Part shown: in pieces, positions 44,447-52,995 of the stretch | How positions within the stretch are numbered: the first letter of the stretch is position 1 | Layout: each line of letters opens with the position of its first letter | Source of the DNA: Salsuginibacillus kocurii DSM 18087 | GTDB taxonomy: Bacteria; Bacillota; Bacilli; Bacillales; Marinococcaceae | Direction: 5' to 3' | Assembly: GCF_000377705.1 (NCBI RefSeq) | Contig: NZ_KB898626.1 | Coordinates: 62,001 to 126,000, forward strand | DNA length: 64,000 bases | Made by a program: the position numbers and the translations under genes | The notes under the pieces: model-generated | Told to the model about the DNA's origin: nothing | The model's input: only the letters and a program-made list of their open reading frames with translations | Databases searched by the model: none

Positions 44447-44710
44447 TTACTCGTCGTCTTCTTCGTCTTCTTCATCTTCTTCAAGGTCTTCATCTTCATC
44501 GTCTTCAAGATCGTCGTCTAGGTCTTCATCTTCATCTTCATCGTCTTCAAGACCGTCTTCGTCGTCTTCGCCTTCTTCATCGTCGATTTCAAGTTCTTCG
44601 TCTGCTGGCTCGTCTACTGGCTCCTCATCTGCTGGCTCGTCGCCGCAAGCAGCAAGTACGCTTAGTGAAAGGATTCCTGTAAGTGTAGTATAAAGAAGTT
44701 TTTTATTCAT
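44447..44710 (-). CDS. Poly-acidic lipoprotein
   Basis: An 87-residue protein. The type II signal peptide MNKKLLYTTLTGILSLSVLAAC has the lipobox LAAC. After that come almost only Glu and Asp (with DEPADEEP repeats, then runs of EDDEDED). The mature chain carries extreme negative charge and no fold is predicted; it may bind cations at the membrane surface (inference). ATG 44710 is chosen because CAGGGGGAAC lies about 6 nt upstream and the signal peptide begins here. An 11-bp inverted repeat lies in the leader (44741-44785). Confidence 0.8.
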   Translation of the reverse strand: MNKKLLYTTLTGILSLSVLAACGDEPADEEPVDEPADEELEIDDEEGEDDEDGLEDDEDEDEDLDDDLEDDEDEDLEEDEEDEEDDE

Positions 44711-44740
44711 GGTTAGTTCCCCCTGTTTAAAAACAATAGT

Positions 44741-44785
44741 AGTTTGGTTGTCTATTAGGCAGGTGCCTCTCCCAACAACCAAACT
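44741..44785. promoter_or_regulatory. 11-bp inverted repeat upstream of the poly-acidic lipoprotein gene
   Basis: AGTTTGGTTGT (44741-44751) and ACAACCAAACT (44775-44785) are perfect arms with a 23-bp centre, about 30 bp upstream of the start codon. It could be an operator or an mRNA leader stem. No matching protein is known to me. Confidence 0.45.
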
Positions 44786-44942
44786 CATCATAACAGGGAG
44801 CTACCCTTTGCGTCTATGAATTACGTTGTTTTTTGAACGTCTTTCACATTATGCCACAAAAATGGAATCTAGCAGCTTAAGTTTCACTTTATCTTTTGAT
44901 AGTTTCTCACGATTGTCGATTTTTGCATGTTTCTACCTTATT

Positions 44943-46685
44943 TCATGCTAAACATTCATCTAAGGCGCTACGCAGGTCTTGTACTGCTAATGGTTTACTG
45001 AAATAATACCCTTGGGCCTGGTAGCAGCCTTCTTTATTAATTTGCGCTAGTTGTTCCTTCGTTTCAATTCCCTCGCAAATCACCGAGAAATTCAAGCTCT
45101 CTGCCATTTGCACAATCAGTTTAATAATAGTGGAATTGATTTTTTGATTGTCACTTTCGCTGAGAAATGATTTGTCTATTTTCAGTTCATCCACTGGGAA
45201 GTCTTTTAACTGGCTAAGTGAGGAGAAGCCCGTCCCAAAATCATCAAGGGAGACATGGACGCCTATGTTTTTTAATTGATTGAGTTTCCAAATGGCCACC
45301 TCACCATTGGAAATTGCCATGTTTTCTGTTATTTCCAAGCATAAGCGCTCGGGCGGCAGCTCGGTATCTTTTAATACTTGCCGTACTTTCTCTTCAAAGT
45401 ATACGTCTTCAAAGGTAAGCTTTGAGATATTAACTGAAATCGTCAAATGGGAAAACCCTTCATTATGCCATTCTTTCATTTGCCGGCATGCTGCTTCTAG
45501 CATCATATGGTCAAGCGGGATAATATCGCCTGACTGCTCTGCTACGGGCAGAAAGCTTCCCGGGGACATAATACCTCGGTCTGGATGTTCCCAGCGTACG
45601 AGCGCTTCCACACCATAAGGTTGATTCAAGAGTGTGTCTATTTGCAGCTGGTAATGCGGTTCGATTTCCTTATTTTCAATAGCTTGTCTCAAGTTACTTT
45701 CTATCTCCACGTATTCAGGAGAGTAATCAGCCATGCCATCGCTATAGATTTGGAAATTGTTTCGTCCTTCATCTTTTGTCTGATACATAGCACTATCCGC
45801 ATTTTTCATTAACGTTTCTACGTCTTGGCCGTGCTCTGGATAAATACTAACTCCGATAGAAGCAGTAATATAGACATGGCGGTCTACTAATGTGATTGGA
45901 CGGTTACACGTATTAAAAATTTCGGTAATGACATATTGTACTTCTTCATAGACATCACCTTCTATCTTATCAATTAATACCGTAAATTCGTCACCACCAA
46001 ATCTGCTGATCATCCCGCGTTCCCCCAAAGCTTTGCGGAGGCGGGTGGACATTTCCATCAACAGCTGGTCCCCGATATGGTGGCCAAAGCTATCATTCAC
46101 CTTCTTAAAACGATCAAGGTCAATAAACAAAACAGCAGCACGGTGATTATCTTCTCTCGCCTGTTGAAGCGCCTCTGTGCCTTTTTCCATAAACAAGTGA
46201 CGGTTTGGGGTTTGGGTCAATTCATCATGATAAGCAAGAAATGAAGCTTCATCTTCGGCCTTTTTACGTTCAGTAATATCGCGCATAATGCCAATATAAT
46301 AAGACTCTTCCGGCGTTTCTTTTTCAATATAAGTTATCGTAATATAAGACCAGAACAACTCTCCGTTTTTCCGTTGATTCAATAGTTCGCCGGTCCAAGT
46401 TCCTTTGCTTGCAAGCCCTTCTCGCATTTCATTAAAAACATGGGATGGCGTCTGGCGAGAGCTGATAAACCCGGGATTCTTTAAATACAACTCTTCCATT
46501 GTATAGCCAGTGAGCTCTTCATAGGCTGGATTCATCAGCAGAATTCGGCGCTTGTCATCTGTAATAATCAAGCCGTCATTCATGTGGTTGAACAGGCGCC
46601 ATACATTGTCCGTGTCTTTTGCAAACTCCAAAAAATGGTGTTTTCTCATCATCATTCTGGCGGTCGCCAGTCCCCTCCCATCCAT
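44943..46685 (-). CDS. PAS-GGDEF-EAL cyclic-di-GMP turnover protein
   Basis: A 580-residue cytoplasmic protein. The PAS domain (about 25-140) has NHMNDGLIITDDKRRILLMNPAYEELTGY, here as NDGLIITD and MNPAYEELTGY. The GGDEF domain (about 150-310) keeps the active RFGGDEF motif. The EAL domain (about 325-575) keeps EALVRWEHP, ENMAIS, DDFGTGFSSL and KIDKSF. Both synthesis and hydrolysis motifs look intact. It may tie oxygen, redox or ligand sensing by PAS to motility and exopolysaccharide. Several Met codons lie near the start and the exact one is uncertain; an ATG triplet 10-12 codons in follows GGGAGGGG and a small CTGGCG/CGCCAG hairpin. Confidence 0.9.
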   Translation of the reverse strand: MDGRGLATARMMMRKHHFLEFAKDTDNVWRLFNHMNDGLIITDDKRRILLMNPAYEELTGYTMEELYLKNPGFISSRQTPSHVFNEMREGLASKGTWTGELLNQRKNGELFWSYITITYIEKETPEESYYIGIMRDITERKKAEDEASFLAYHDELTQTPNRHLFMEKGTEALQQAREDNHRAAVLFIDLDRFKKVNDSFGHHIGDQLLMEMSTRLRKALGERGMISRFGGDEFTVLIDKIEGDVYEEVQYVITEIFNTCNRPITLVDRHVYITASIGVSIYPEHGQDVETLMKNADSAMYQTKDEGRNNFQIYSDGMADYSPEYVEIESNLRQAIENKEIEPHYQLQIDTLLNQPYGVEALVRWEHPDRGIMSPGSFLPVAEQSGDIIPLDHMMLEAACRQMKEWHNEGFSHLTISVNISKLTFEDVYFEEKVRQVLKDTELPPERLCLEITENMAISNGEVAIWKLNQLKNIGVHVSLDDFGTGFSSLSQLKDFPVDELKIDKSFLSESDNQKINSTIIKLIVQMAESLNFSVICEGIETKEQLAQINKEGCYQAQGYYFSKPLAVQDLRSALDECLA

Positions 46686-46830
46686 CTTAAGTCTTGACCC
46701 TTATCTCCTTTTTCTCTATTTTCTACGATTTATCCTTTCAATACGTTTCATCTTACTAAATCTTTAGTCATATAGCTAGAGATAAGCAAATAACTCTTTA
46801 GGAAAAAGCATACATCCTCTCCCCTAACAC

Positions 46831-46866
46831 AAAAAAAGCCGAGACAGTAAACGTCTCCAGCTTTAG
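46831..46866 (-). terminator. Terminator after fabZ
   Basis: AGCTGGAGACG pairs with the G-TCTCGGCT arm on the minus strand and is followed by TTTTTTTG. It ends the flhO-flhP-epuA-fabZ gene group. Confidence 0.85.
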
Positions 46867-46874
46867 CATCCGTT

Positions 46875-47315
46875 TTATTCAGCTGTTGGGGCGTCCCCGA
46901 GCGCAAACGTAAGCTCGGCTTCTACCGCCAGTTCACCGTCAACTGTCGCTGTCCCTTTTCCTTTGCCAATTCCGCGGCGAACTTTTGTCAGCTCCATCTC
47001 CAGGACAAGTGTGTCCCCAGGCTTCACTTCCCGCTTAAAGCGGCAACTGTCAATGCCCGCAAAAAAGGCTAGCTTGCCTTTGTTCTCTTCCTGGCTCAAA
47101 ATTGCAACCGCACCTGTTTGCGCCATCGCTTCCACAATTAAAACCCCGGGCATAACCGGATACTCCGGAAAATGACCATTGAAGTATTCTTCATTAGCCG
47201 TTACGTTCTTTCGAGCCACAGCCCGCTTTCCTTCCTCCAGTTCTTCGACGCGGTCAATCAGGAGAAATGGATATCGGTGAGGAATAATCGCTTGAATTTG
47301 TTCAGTTGTAAGCAT
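46875..47315 (-). CDS. fabZ: 3-hydroxyacyl-[acyl-carrier-protein] dehydratase FabZ
   Basis: A 146-residue hotdog-fold dehydratase of type II fatty acid synthesis. The catalytic His48 in [11 protein letters not shown] and Glu62 in VEAMAQ are present, and the N-terminal [13 protein letters not shown] is typical. Length is normal. Gene order flhO-flhP-(small protein)-fabZ matches Bacillus chromosomes. Confidence 0.95.
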   Translation of the reverse strand: MLTTEQIQAIIPHRYPFLLIDRVEELEEGKRAVARKNVTANEEYFNGHFPEYPVMPGVLIVEAMAQTGAVAILSQEENKGKLAFFAGIDSCRFKREVKPGDTLVLEMELTKVRRGIGKGKGTATVDGELAVEAELTFALGDAPTAE

Positions 47316-47467
47316 ATCACTGCCACCTTCCTTGTCCTAGCTCACTTGTGAAGTTGGTAAAAAAGTAGATAGTTCTTAACCAGGCTTGGCCTCCCGGCAA
47401 ACATAAAAACTTCTGCCGCTATGTAGAAACAATCTGCATATTCGCTGTGTCTCAGTCTAGCAAGCCT

Positions 47468-47770
47468 TTATCTATCTGGGCGGATAAAATCCAGTAAATC
47501 CAGCCATGTACCGGGGCGAAGGATACCGGTCGCATTGTCACCATCGCCAAACCAGGAGTACCCAGCAATGAGACCGAATACAATGCTAAGTAGCGCAAGG
47601 ACCACAACAATCACTAAACGCAGCCAAATCGGAAACATCCGCTTGCCTTCTCTTTTCCGTTTTTCTGCGTAGCTGACCTGTTCTTCCTTCTCTTCAGCTG
47701 GCTTGGACCGCCGCTCTCCTTTTGCCGAGCGGCTCTCTTCGGACTGGTTTTTTTCCGTTTTGTTACTCAT
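47468..47770 (-). CDS. EpuA-like small membrane protein (often annotated DNA-directed RNA polymerase subunit beta)
   Basis: A 100-residue protein with a charged, disordered N-terminus (about 1-45, KTEKNQSEESRSAKGERR) and one transmembrane helix (LRLVIVVVLALLSIVFGLIAG). The C-terminal signature YSWFGDGDNATGILRPGTW-DLLDFI is that of the EpuA family. Despite the common database name it is not a polymerase subunit. It lies between flhP and fabZ as in Bacillus. Function is unclear. Confidence 0.75.
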   Translation of the reverse strand: MSNKTEKNQSEESRSAKGERRSKPAEEKEEQVSYAEKRKREGKRMFPIWLRLVIVVVLALLSIVFGLIAGYSWFGDGDNATGILRPGTWLDLLDFIRPDR

Positions 47771-47843
47771 GAATGGAACTCCTTCTGCCCTTTTATATCT
47801 CTACGATTCAACGAAGCAGCTCCATTAAACCGTAAGCCATAGG

Positions 47844-48689
47844 CTATCTTAGATTATTGATAAGCTGCATCATTTGGTCTGTTTGTGTTACAGCTTGCGC
47901 ATTAAAGGAATAATTACGCTGGGCCGTCATCATTTCGGTCATTTCCTGCGTCATATCTACGTTTGCTGATTCTGTGGCGCCTTGGGAAACCAGTTCATCC
48001 GTTGCTACGCCTTCTTCTAGTATCTCTGCTTCATCGACATCCAGGCCTAGTTCATCAAGGTCCGGAAGACGGAAATTCGTATCACCAACGGCTTCGAGCA
48101 ACTGCGGACGGGTCACCCGTGTTACGGCAATTTCACCAACATCTACCGAATCGTCGCCCTCAAAATCCGCTTGTAATGTGCCATCAGGCTGCAAACTGAA
48201 GCCGTTAGCATCCCCCGGCACAGTCATTCGCTCGCCATCACTATCTAATAGGAACTCTCCGTTCGCGGTCACAAGGTTCCATTCATCTCCATCTGCTTCT
48301 TCCGAGAGATAAAAAGAACCTTCCCGAGTGTAGACGGTCTCTGCTTCATCATCAATTGTCGTCTCCACTTCAAAGAAATGGCCAGGCTCCGTAAGAGCAA
48401 AGTCTAAGTCGCGTCCCGTCTCCTGAATAGAGCCTTGGTCCATGCGGAGTGCCGTCTGCGCAACCGCCGCCCCGCTTCCATTACGAATACCGTCTGGGGT
48501 CAGGCGTCCCCCTTCATATTCTGTGTTCAAATTGTTGTTCACTTGTTGAAACAATAAATCTTGAAAGGACGCTTCCCGACGTTTAAATCCTGTTTGCTCC
48601 ACATTGGCTAAGTTGTTCCCAATCGTATCGAGTTTCCCTTGCATCTGTCCCATTGTTACAGAAGACGTTGACATCGCACTTCCTAACAT
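47844..48689 (-). CDS. flhP: Flagellar hook-basal body protein FlhP (FlgG-like rod)
   Basis: A 281-residue flagellar rod/hook family protein. The N-terminal Flg_bb_rod motif has TIGNNLANVEQTGFKRREASFQDLL (as NNLANVEQTGFKR), with a central FlgG-like D1 domain and the C-terminal FLG_bbr_C motif ESANVDMTQEMTEMMTAQRNY. It assembles in the distal rod. It is downstream of flhO with a 193-bp gap. Confidence 0.9.
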   Translation of the reverse strand: MLGSAMSTSSVTMGQMQGKLDTIGNNLANVEQTGFKRREASFQDLLFQQVNNNLNTEYEGGRLTPDGIRNGSGAAVAQTALRMDQGSIQETGRDLDFALTEPGHFFEVETTIDDEAETVYTREGSFYLSEEADGDEWNLVTANGEFLLDSDGERMTVPGDANGFSLQPDGTLQADFEGDDSVDVGEIAVTRVTRPQLLEAVGDTNFRLPDLDELGLDVDEAEILEEGVATDELVSQGATESANVDMTQEMTEMMTAQRNYSFNAQAVTQTDQMMQLINNLR

Positions 48690-48882
48690 AATGCTCCTCC
48701 TTGCCCCTTTGCAAATCTATTCCCTGTTGATTACAGATCTAGGCTTTTCTTTCCGGCTGCTGTTTTATGGAATGCCGTTTATATCATTCGATCATTACAT
48801 GGCGTCAAATTAATGAAATGTTTCCCGGGAAATAATTGTCGAAAATAAAAATCGTTATTTCTAACCAATGAGGCCGTGAAAA

Positions 48883-49713
48883 TTACTGCAGGCGTCCTAC
48901 TTCACTTACAGCAAGCTCCATACTCTGATCATATGCTTGCAATACCGTTTGGTTTGATTCAAATGTCCGCTGCGACTGCATTAAGTCTGTCATCGCCTGC
49001 TGGGGATCGATATTGGATTGCTCTAGCATTTGCTGATTGATCGTGTAGTCGACATCCTCAGCTCCAATGGCTGTTGGGAGCGGTTCAGCCTCTTCATCAT
49101 CCAGCGCAAACAGGCCGTCCCCTTCTTTCACCAGATCTTCTGGCTGCTCGGCCAATACGACATTCAATTGACCGACGGCGGCTCCGTCTTCATCGGTAAT
49201 ATTTCCCGCTTCATCTACGTCGAAAAATTCATTCTCAACATTCATCGGGTCTCCATCTTCATCAAGCACATAGTACCCTTGAGCCGTAGTTAAAAAGCCT
49301 TCCCCGTCCACAGTAAGATTTCCGTTGCGTGTATAGCGAACATCTCCATCTTCATTAGCTACCGTAAAGAACAGGGCCCCGGGCCGATCTGTTTCTTCAT
49401 TAATGGGGAGGTCCCCTTGCTGAATCGCAAGGTCAGTATTATTTCCTGTCTCACGCATGTCTCCCTGCGCAAAATTCGGTGTCTGCTCCTGCATGTACAC
49501 ACCAGTATTCATCGAACCTACCGTGTAAGGGATATTGCCCGGCTGAGCATTTGTCCCTTGCGCCTGGATCAACATTTCCGGAAAGGCACGGATTGACCCT
49601 TGCTCCCCCTTATATCCTGGAGTTTCTGCATTGGCCAGATTATTGTTCAACATTTCAGTTTGGCGCTGCTGCGTAATCATCCCTGAAGCAGCCCCATAAA
49701 ACCCTCGAAGCAT
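48883..49713 (-). CDS. flhO: Flagellar hook-basal body protein FlhO (FlgF/G-like rod)
   Basis: A 276-residue rod protein. The N-terminus MLRGFYGAASGMITQQRQ with NNNLANAETPGYKGEQ is the flagellar basal-body rod signature. The C-terminus has SNIDPQQAMTDLMQSQRTFESN. It pairs with FlhP as in B. subtilis, where mbl lies upstream; mbl is not found upstream here. AGGAGGAA precedes ATG. Confidence 0.9.
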   Translation of the reverse strand: MLRGFYGAASGMITQQRQTEMLNNNLANAETPGYKGEQGSIRAFPEMLIQAQGTNAQPGNIPYTVGSMNTGVYMQEQTPNFAQGDMRETGNNTDLAIQQGDLPINEETDRPGALFFTVANEDGDVRYTRNGNLTVDGEGFLTTAQGYYVLDEDGDPMNVENEFFDVDEAGNITDEDGAAVGQLNVVLAEQPEDLVKEGDGLFALDDEEAEPLPTAIGAEDVDYTINQQMLEQSNIDPQQAMTDLMQSQRTFESNQTVLQAYDQSMELAVSEVGRLQ

Positions 49714-49969
49714 CCTTATTCCTCCTTGACCGTCGTCCGGCCTGGGTATTTTCTATGACTGGGGTAACAACGCCGTAGTTAGGCTCACTATCGTGATGGC
49801 ATGCGAATGGACATTTCCACTATGAGACGTGGAAAACGTCACCTGGAGCGAAAAATTGTTAGCGTTTGGCTGCGGGGAGCAGGGGCAAGGTCTATACCGT
49901 TCGCCTTCAAAGTCAAAATGTGCCCTTGGCGCCGCGCGTCTTATGCTTGACGCCCCTGAACGCCGCTTT

Positions 49970-50218
49970 CCGCTTTTCTCTGTCTAGCTTCACGTGCTAA
50001 CGACTTGAGATCCCTTTCTCCCACTCTGCGGCGGCGACAGCCTCCTCGGGGGGAGAGAAGGGCTCTGCGTCGTTAACCAAGCACGTTCCGCTTTTCTGTC
50101 TAGCTGCGGCGCCTAGAGGCTCGAGGATTTTTCTGCCCCAGACTCCGAGGAGCAAGCTCCTCTACGCAGGTGCTGAAAAACTTGTCGCCTCTGAGCAAAG
50201 CGCCTCCGCTTTTCTTTG
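49970..50218. repeat. Two tandem 118-bp structured intergenic repeats
   Basis: CCGCTTTTCT occurs at 49970, 50088 and 50206, exactly 118 bp apart. Each unit continues with GTCTAGCT and contains inverted segments (e.g. GCGCCTAGAGGC facing GCCTCTGAGC...GCGC in the second), so each can fold into a long imperfect hairpin. Similar CCGCTTTTCT-GTCTAGCT elements recur between genes of many Bacillaceae. Bases 49714-49969 show no gene. Confidence 0.75.
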
Positions 50219-51205
50219 TTACCTTACGAATCTGTGGTTGCCGATGACGTCTATGGTTGGTTTGTTGTTGAAGAAGGCGGTGCTAGTTACGTTTGGGTTG
50301 TGGAAGTAGAGGGCCCCTTCTACTACATTTTCACCTTCTAGTGCTCGTGTAGCTGCTTCAATGGAAGTGGCACTAGCTGTCGCTGAATCGTACGCGCCTG
50401 TCATTACCGGGGTGAATTGTCCGGATTGGCGGATAACGCCTTCTAGCGTGTTTGGATAATTGCCATTGTCAACGCGATTTTGGACAACATTGCCAACTGC
50501 AATTTTACCTTCTACTGGTTCTCCTTGTGCTTCGAGATGAATTAAGCGAGCGAGTGCATCGATATCTGCAGTTGAGGCTTCACTTACGGCCTCTTCTGTT
50601 TCTTCTTCAAATACAAGGTCTTCAGCTAACACTGTTGGAATGACTGTTTTTAGCATCTCACCCGGACTTAGGGATTGGTCAGTCATTTGATTTCGTTCCA
50701 TTAGATCACTCGTGCTTACGTCGTAGTTAGTACTTATATTTTCTGCATTTTCGCCTGGCTGTACTTCATGCAATGAAACCTCGTTGATATGTACGTGCCC
50801 GTTAGCGAAATGAACATTGCTGTGCATAAGTTCAGCGACGTGACGGACGGGAAGATATGTTCTTTCATTGTTGATGCCTGCTTGCACGTCCATAGAATAG
50901 GTTTCGCCGTTTAACTCAACCATTTCATTATCAATGGTAAGTTTAATCGTATCCCCCTGAGCGGTCTCGATTTCAACTTCGCGTTCTTCTGCATTCCAAT
51001 CTACCTCGGCGCCGAGTTCTTCAGAAACAAAGCGAACTGGTACAAGCGTCCTGTCATTTTCAGTAAGTATAGGTTCATTCATGTTTATCGTATTGCCATC
51101 TACTGAAATGTCAGTGGAAGCATCGGCTGGGTTCACAAAAAATAAAGTAGATAAAGCCGTTACAAGGCTTGCTGCTGTATACTTGATAGTTACCCCCGGA
51201 ATCAA
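50219..51205 (-). CDS. Exported SleB-like cell wall hydrolase with stalk domain
   Basis: About 328 residues. The signal peptide (IKYTAASLVTALSTLFFVNPADA) is followed by a CuAO_N/stalk domain (DRTLVPVRFVSEELGAEVDW, ERTYLPVRHVAELM), a LysM-like segment (HEVQPGENAENISTNY), and the Hydrolase_2/SleB domain: ALARLIHLEAQGEPVEGKIAVGNVVQNR (given as LIHLEAQGEPVEG with the catalytic Glu), ALYFHNP. It is related to germination or wall lytic transglycosylases. Start: TTG 51205 with AAGGAA 5 nt upstream is preferred. An ATG at 51259 sits only about 13 nt after a TATAAT and lacks a site. Confidence 0.85.
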   Translation of the reverse strand: MIPGVTIKYTAASLVTALSTLFFVNPADASTDISVDGNTINMNEPILTENDRTLVPVRFVSEELGAEVDWNAEEREVEIETAQGDTIKLTIDNEMVELNGETYSMDVQAGINNERTYLPVRHVAELMHSNVHFANGHVHINEVSLHEVQPGENAENISTNYDVSTSDLMERNQMTDQSLSPGEMLKTVIPTVLAEDLVFEEETEEAVSEASTADIDALARLIHLEAQGEPVEGKIAVGNVVQNRVDNGNYPNTLEGVIRQSGQFTPVMTGAYDSATASATSIEAATRALEGENVVEGALYFHNPNVTSTAFFNNKPTIDVIGNHRFVR

Positions 51206-51536
51206 TTGTTTCCTTGATTCCGAGTTCACCTCCTTTACTTGGTACTTAAAATAGGTCATTCACACTACCACATTATACATATAAAAGGAAAAAACAGAAG
51301 AGAGGCGAAGCGTAGGGGAGAAGGGGTGAAAGCAAGGAACGCCTGCACAACCAAGCTTCAGTTCAATTTTTTACGATTAAATTAAAAAGTGTTGCAAGTT
51401 GTTACAAACTGATTGCAATCACTAAAAATATGAAAATTTCAACAGATATTCGGGGGGGGACGAAGCTGGAATCCATGGATCTTAGCACTCCAGGTTGGAG
51501 CCGCAGTTGCATAAATGGATAGTGGGAGTTACCACA

Positions 51537-51878
51537 TCATTGTTGCTGATCTTGCTGCTCATACTTTTGTAAAATTCGAGCTTGGGCCAGGCTGACCAGA
51601 AGAAGAGCAGGAACAAAAAAATAGCTTCCTATATGCAAAGGAAGGTCGTCACGTTGGAATAGTATGAGAACCATAAAGAAAAGAGTGACACCTGCCCGGG
51701 CAAACGAAAAATACGCTCGTCGTGTGCGATAGTCTTGTATATTATGTAAGCGGATTTCATCCCCAAAAATATTACGTTTTGGCTGGACATTCGCTCGTTT
51801 ACCCGATATATCGAGGACGCCGCTTAGACATTCAAAAAGGAGAAGGGCGAAGAGTAGAATAAAAGCAAAAGTGAGCAT
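51537..51878 (-). CDS. Small integral membrane protein
   Basis: A 113-residue protein with about three hydrophobic helices: LTFAFILLFALLLFECLSG, FARAGVTLFFMVLILF and GSYFFVPALLLVSLA. A basic cytoplasmic loop (KRANVQPKRN...RTRRAY) lies between the first two. A GGAGA-type site precedes the ATG. No family is assigned with confidence; some Bacillus DUF-type membrane proteins have a similar layout. Confidence 0.65.
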   Translation of the reverse strand: MLTFAFILLFALLLFECLSGVLDISGKRANVQPKRNIFGDEIRLHNIQDYRTRRAYFSFARAGVTLFFMVLILFQRDDLPLHIGSYFFVPALLLVSLAQARILQKYEQQDQQQ

Positions 51879-52056
51879 CCATCAATCTCCTCTCATAAAA
51901 AATGTAATGGTTTATCTACTACATGAGGCAAAGGTTTATTGTATATCGGCGGCTATGAAAGCACAAGCTTGAGTTAGGACACCCTTGTAATAGCTTCTGA
52001 TTAATAATAACTGTTTCCCCAAAAGCCTCCATCTGTCAATGTCATACACATAAAGG

Positions 52057-52089
52057 GGAGCTGAAAGGAAGTATGAGACTTTCAGCTCC
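52057..52089 (-). terminator. Hairpin terminator after the glpK remnant
   Basis: GGAGCTGAAAG (52057-52067) and CTTTCAGCTCC (52079-52089) form a perfect 11-bp stem. The minus-strand tail is CCTTTATG, so the T-run is poor. Confidence 0.6.
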
Positions 52090-52099
52090 AACATGCTGC

Positions 52100-52693
52100 T
52101 TACGTAAAAGCGGTGGTTGCTTGAACTGCTTTTTTCCAGCCAGCATAAAGAGCTTCCCGCTCGGATTCATGCATCTCTGGCTTGAATTGACGTTCCGTTT
52201 TCCACCGTTCGACAATAATATCTTTATTATCCCAAAAGTTTACGGCCAGCCCGGCAAGGTATGCTGCTCCTAGTGCGGTCGTTTCCATAACTTCTGGACG
52301 ATCGACTTCCACACCGAAGATATCGCTTTGAAATTGCATTAAGAAATCATTACTCACCGCACCGCCATCTACACGCAATGTTTTGAGCTCCATCTGGGCA
52401 TCGGCTTCCATGGCTTCTAAAACATAACGGTGGTCTCCCGTTGATTGGTAACCAATTGAGGCAATCTCTTGCGCTGAAACATCTGTCTTTGTTAACACAT
52501 CTGCATTCACCGCGAGCACGGAACTCCAAATTTCATTGGCATCATGCTCCACCCAGCCCGGGTGCGGAAAATACTGTTCAAATTCGCGCTGACCGCTTGC
52601 CACCGGCTCTCCCTCATAATTAAATAAAATCGCCCATGAACTAGTCGTACCTTAGTCAATGGAGAGAACGGAGAGAACATAGTTCTTTTTCAT
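52100..52693 (-). pseudogene. glpK: Glycerol kinase pseudogene (stop codon plus large internal deletion)
   Basis: From ATG 52693 the frame reads YVLSVLSID[15 protein letters not shown]; in intact GlpK this is SIDQGTTSSRAI, so Gln has become TAA. The frame then continues through [21 protein letters not shown] and stops matching after IASIG. It jumps directly to the C-terminal region VLEAMEA...[20 protein letters not shown], leaving out about 300 residues including most of the catalytic core. The C-terminus is complete and in frame. Only about 197 of about 500 codons remain. Two independent lesions indicate a dead gene. Confidence 0.92.
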
Positions 52694-52995
52694 GAAAAAA
52701 CTCCTCTCAGGTCGGTAGTAAAAGTAGGAAGAATTCAGCCGTACGTGTGGTTATATTTATGCTGCGTGCCGCTTCGGCAATTCGAGTGTAGGGGAGGACC
52801 AGGTTATGCTCTCTAGGTAATCTTCCTGAAAGTCTCCCCTGTTAAACTCAAGCTGACGCTGCTAGGAAAAAGAGTGTAGCAAAAGTGACACATTCAATCT
52901 AGGTGACAATAAAATTTTAGTATTCTAAACTATTAATTTATTTTAGCAGAAAACTCTCGTATACTAAAAAGGAGCAGGAAAAGCGGGGGGCCAGT
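52694..52995. other. Intergenic region between the glpK remnant and the MFS gene
   Basis: No gene is seen. A TATACT (52960-52965, plus) could be the -10 of the transporter gene, but the -35 (TTTATT) is poor. Confidence 0.4.

Noticed and set aside
44128-44682. Plus-strand VTPQ-repeat open frame running into the opposite strand of the acidic lipoprotein gene
   Set aside because: It is array 5 plus antisense of a real gene, across a strong terminator, with no Shine-Dalgarno site.
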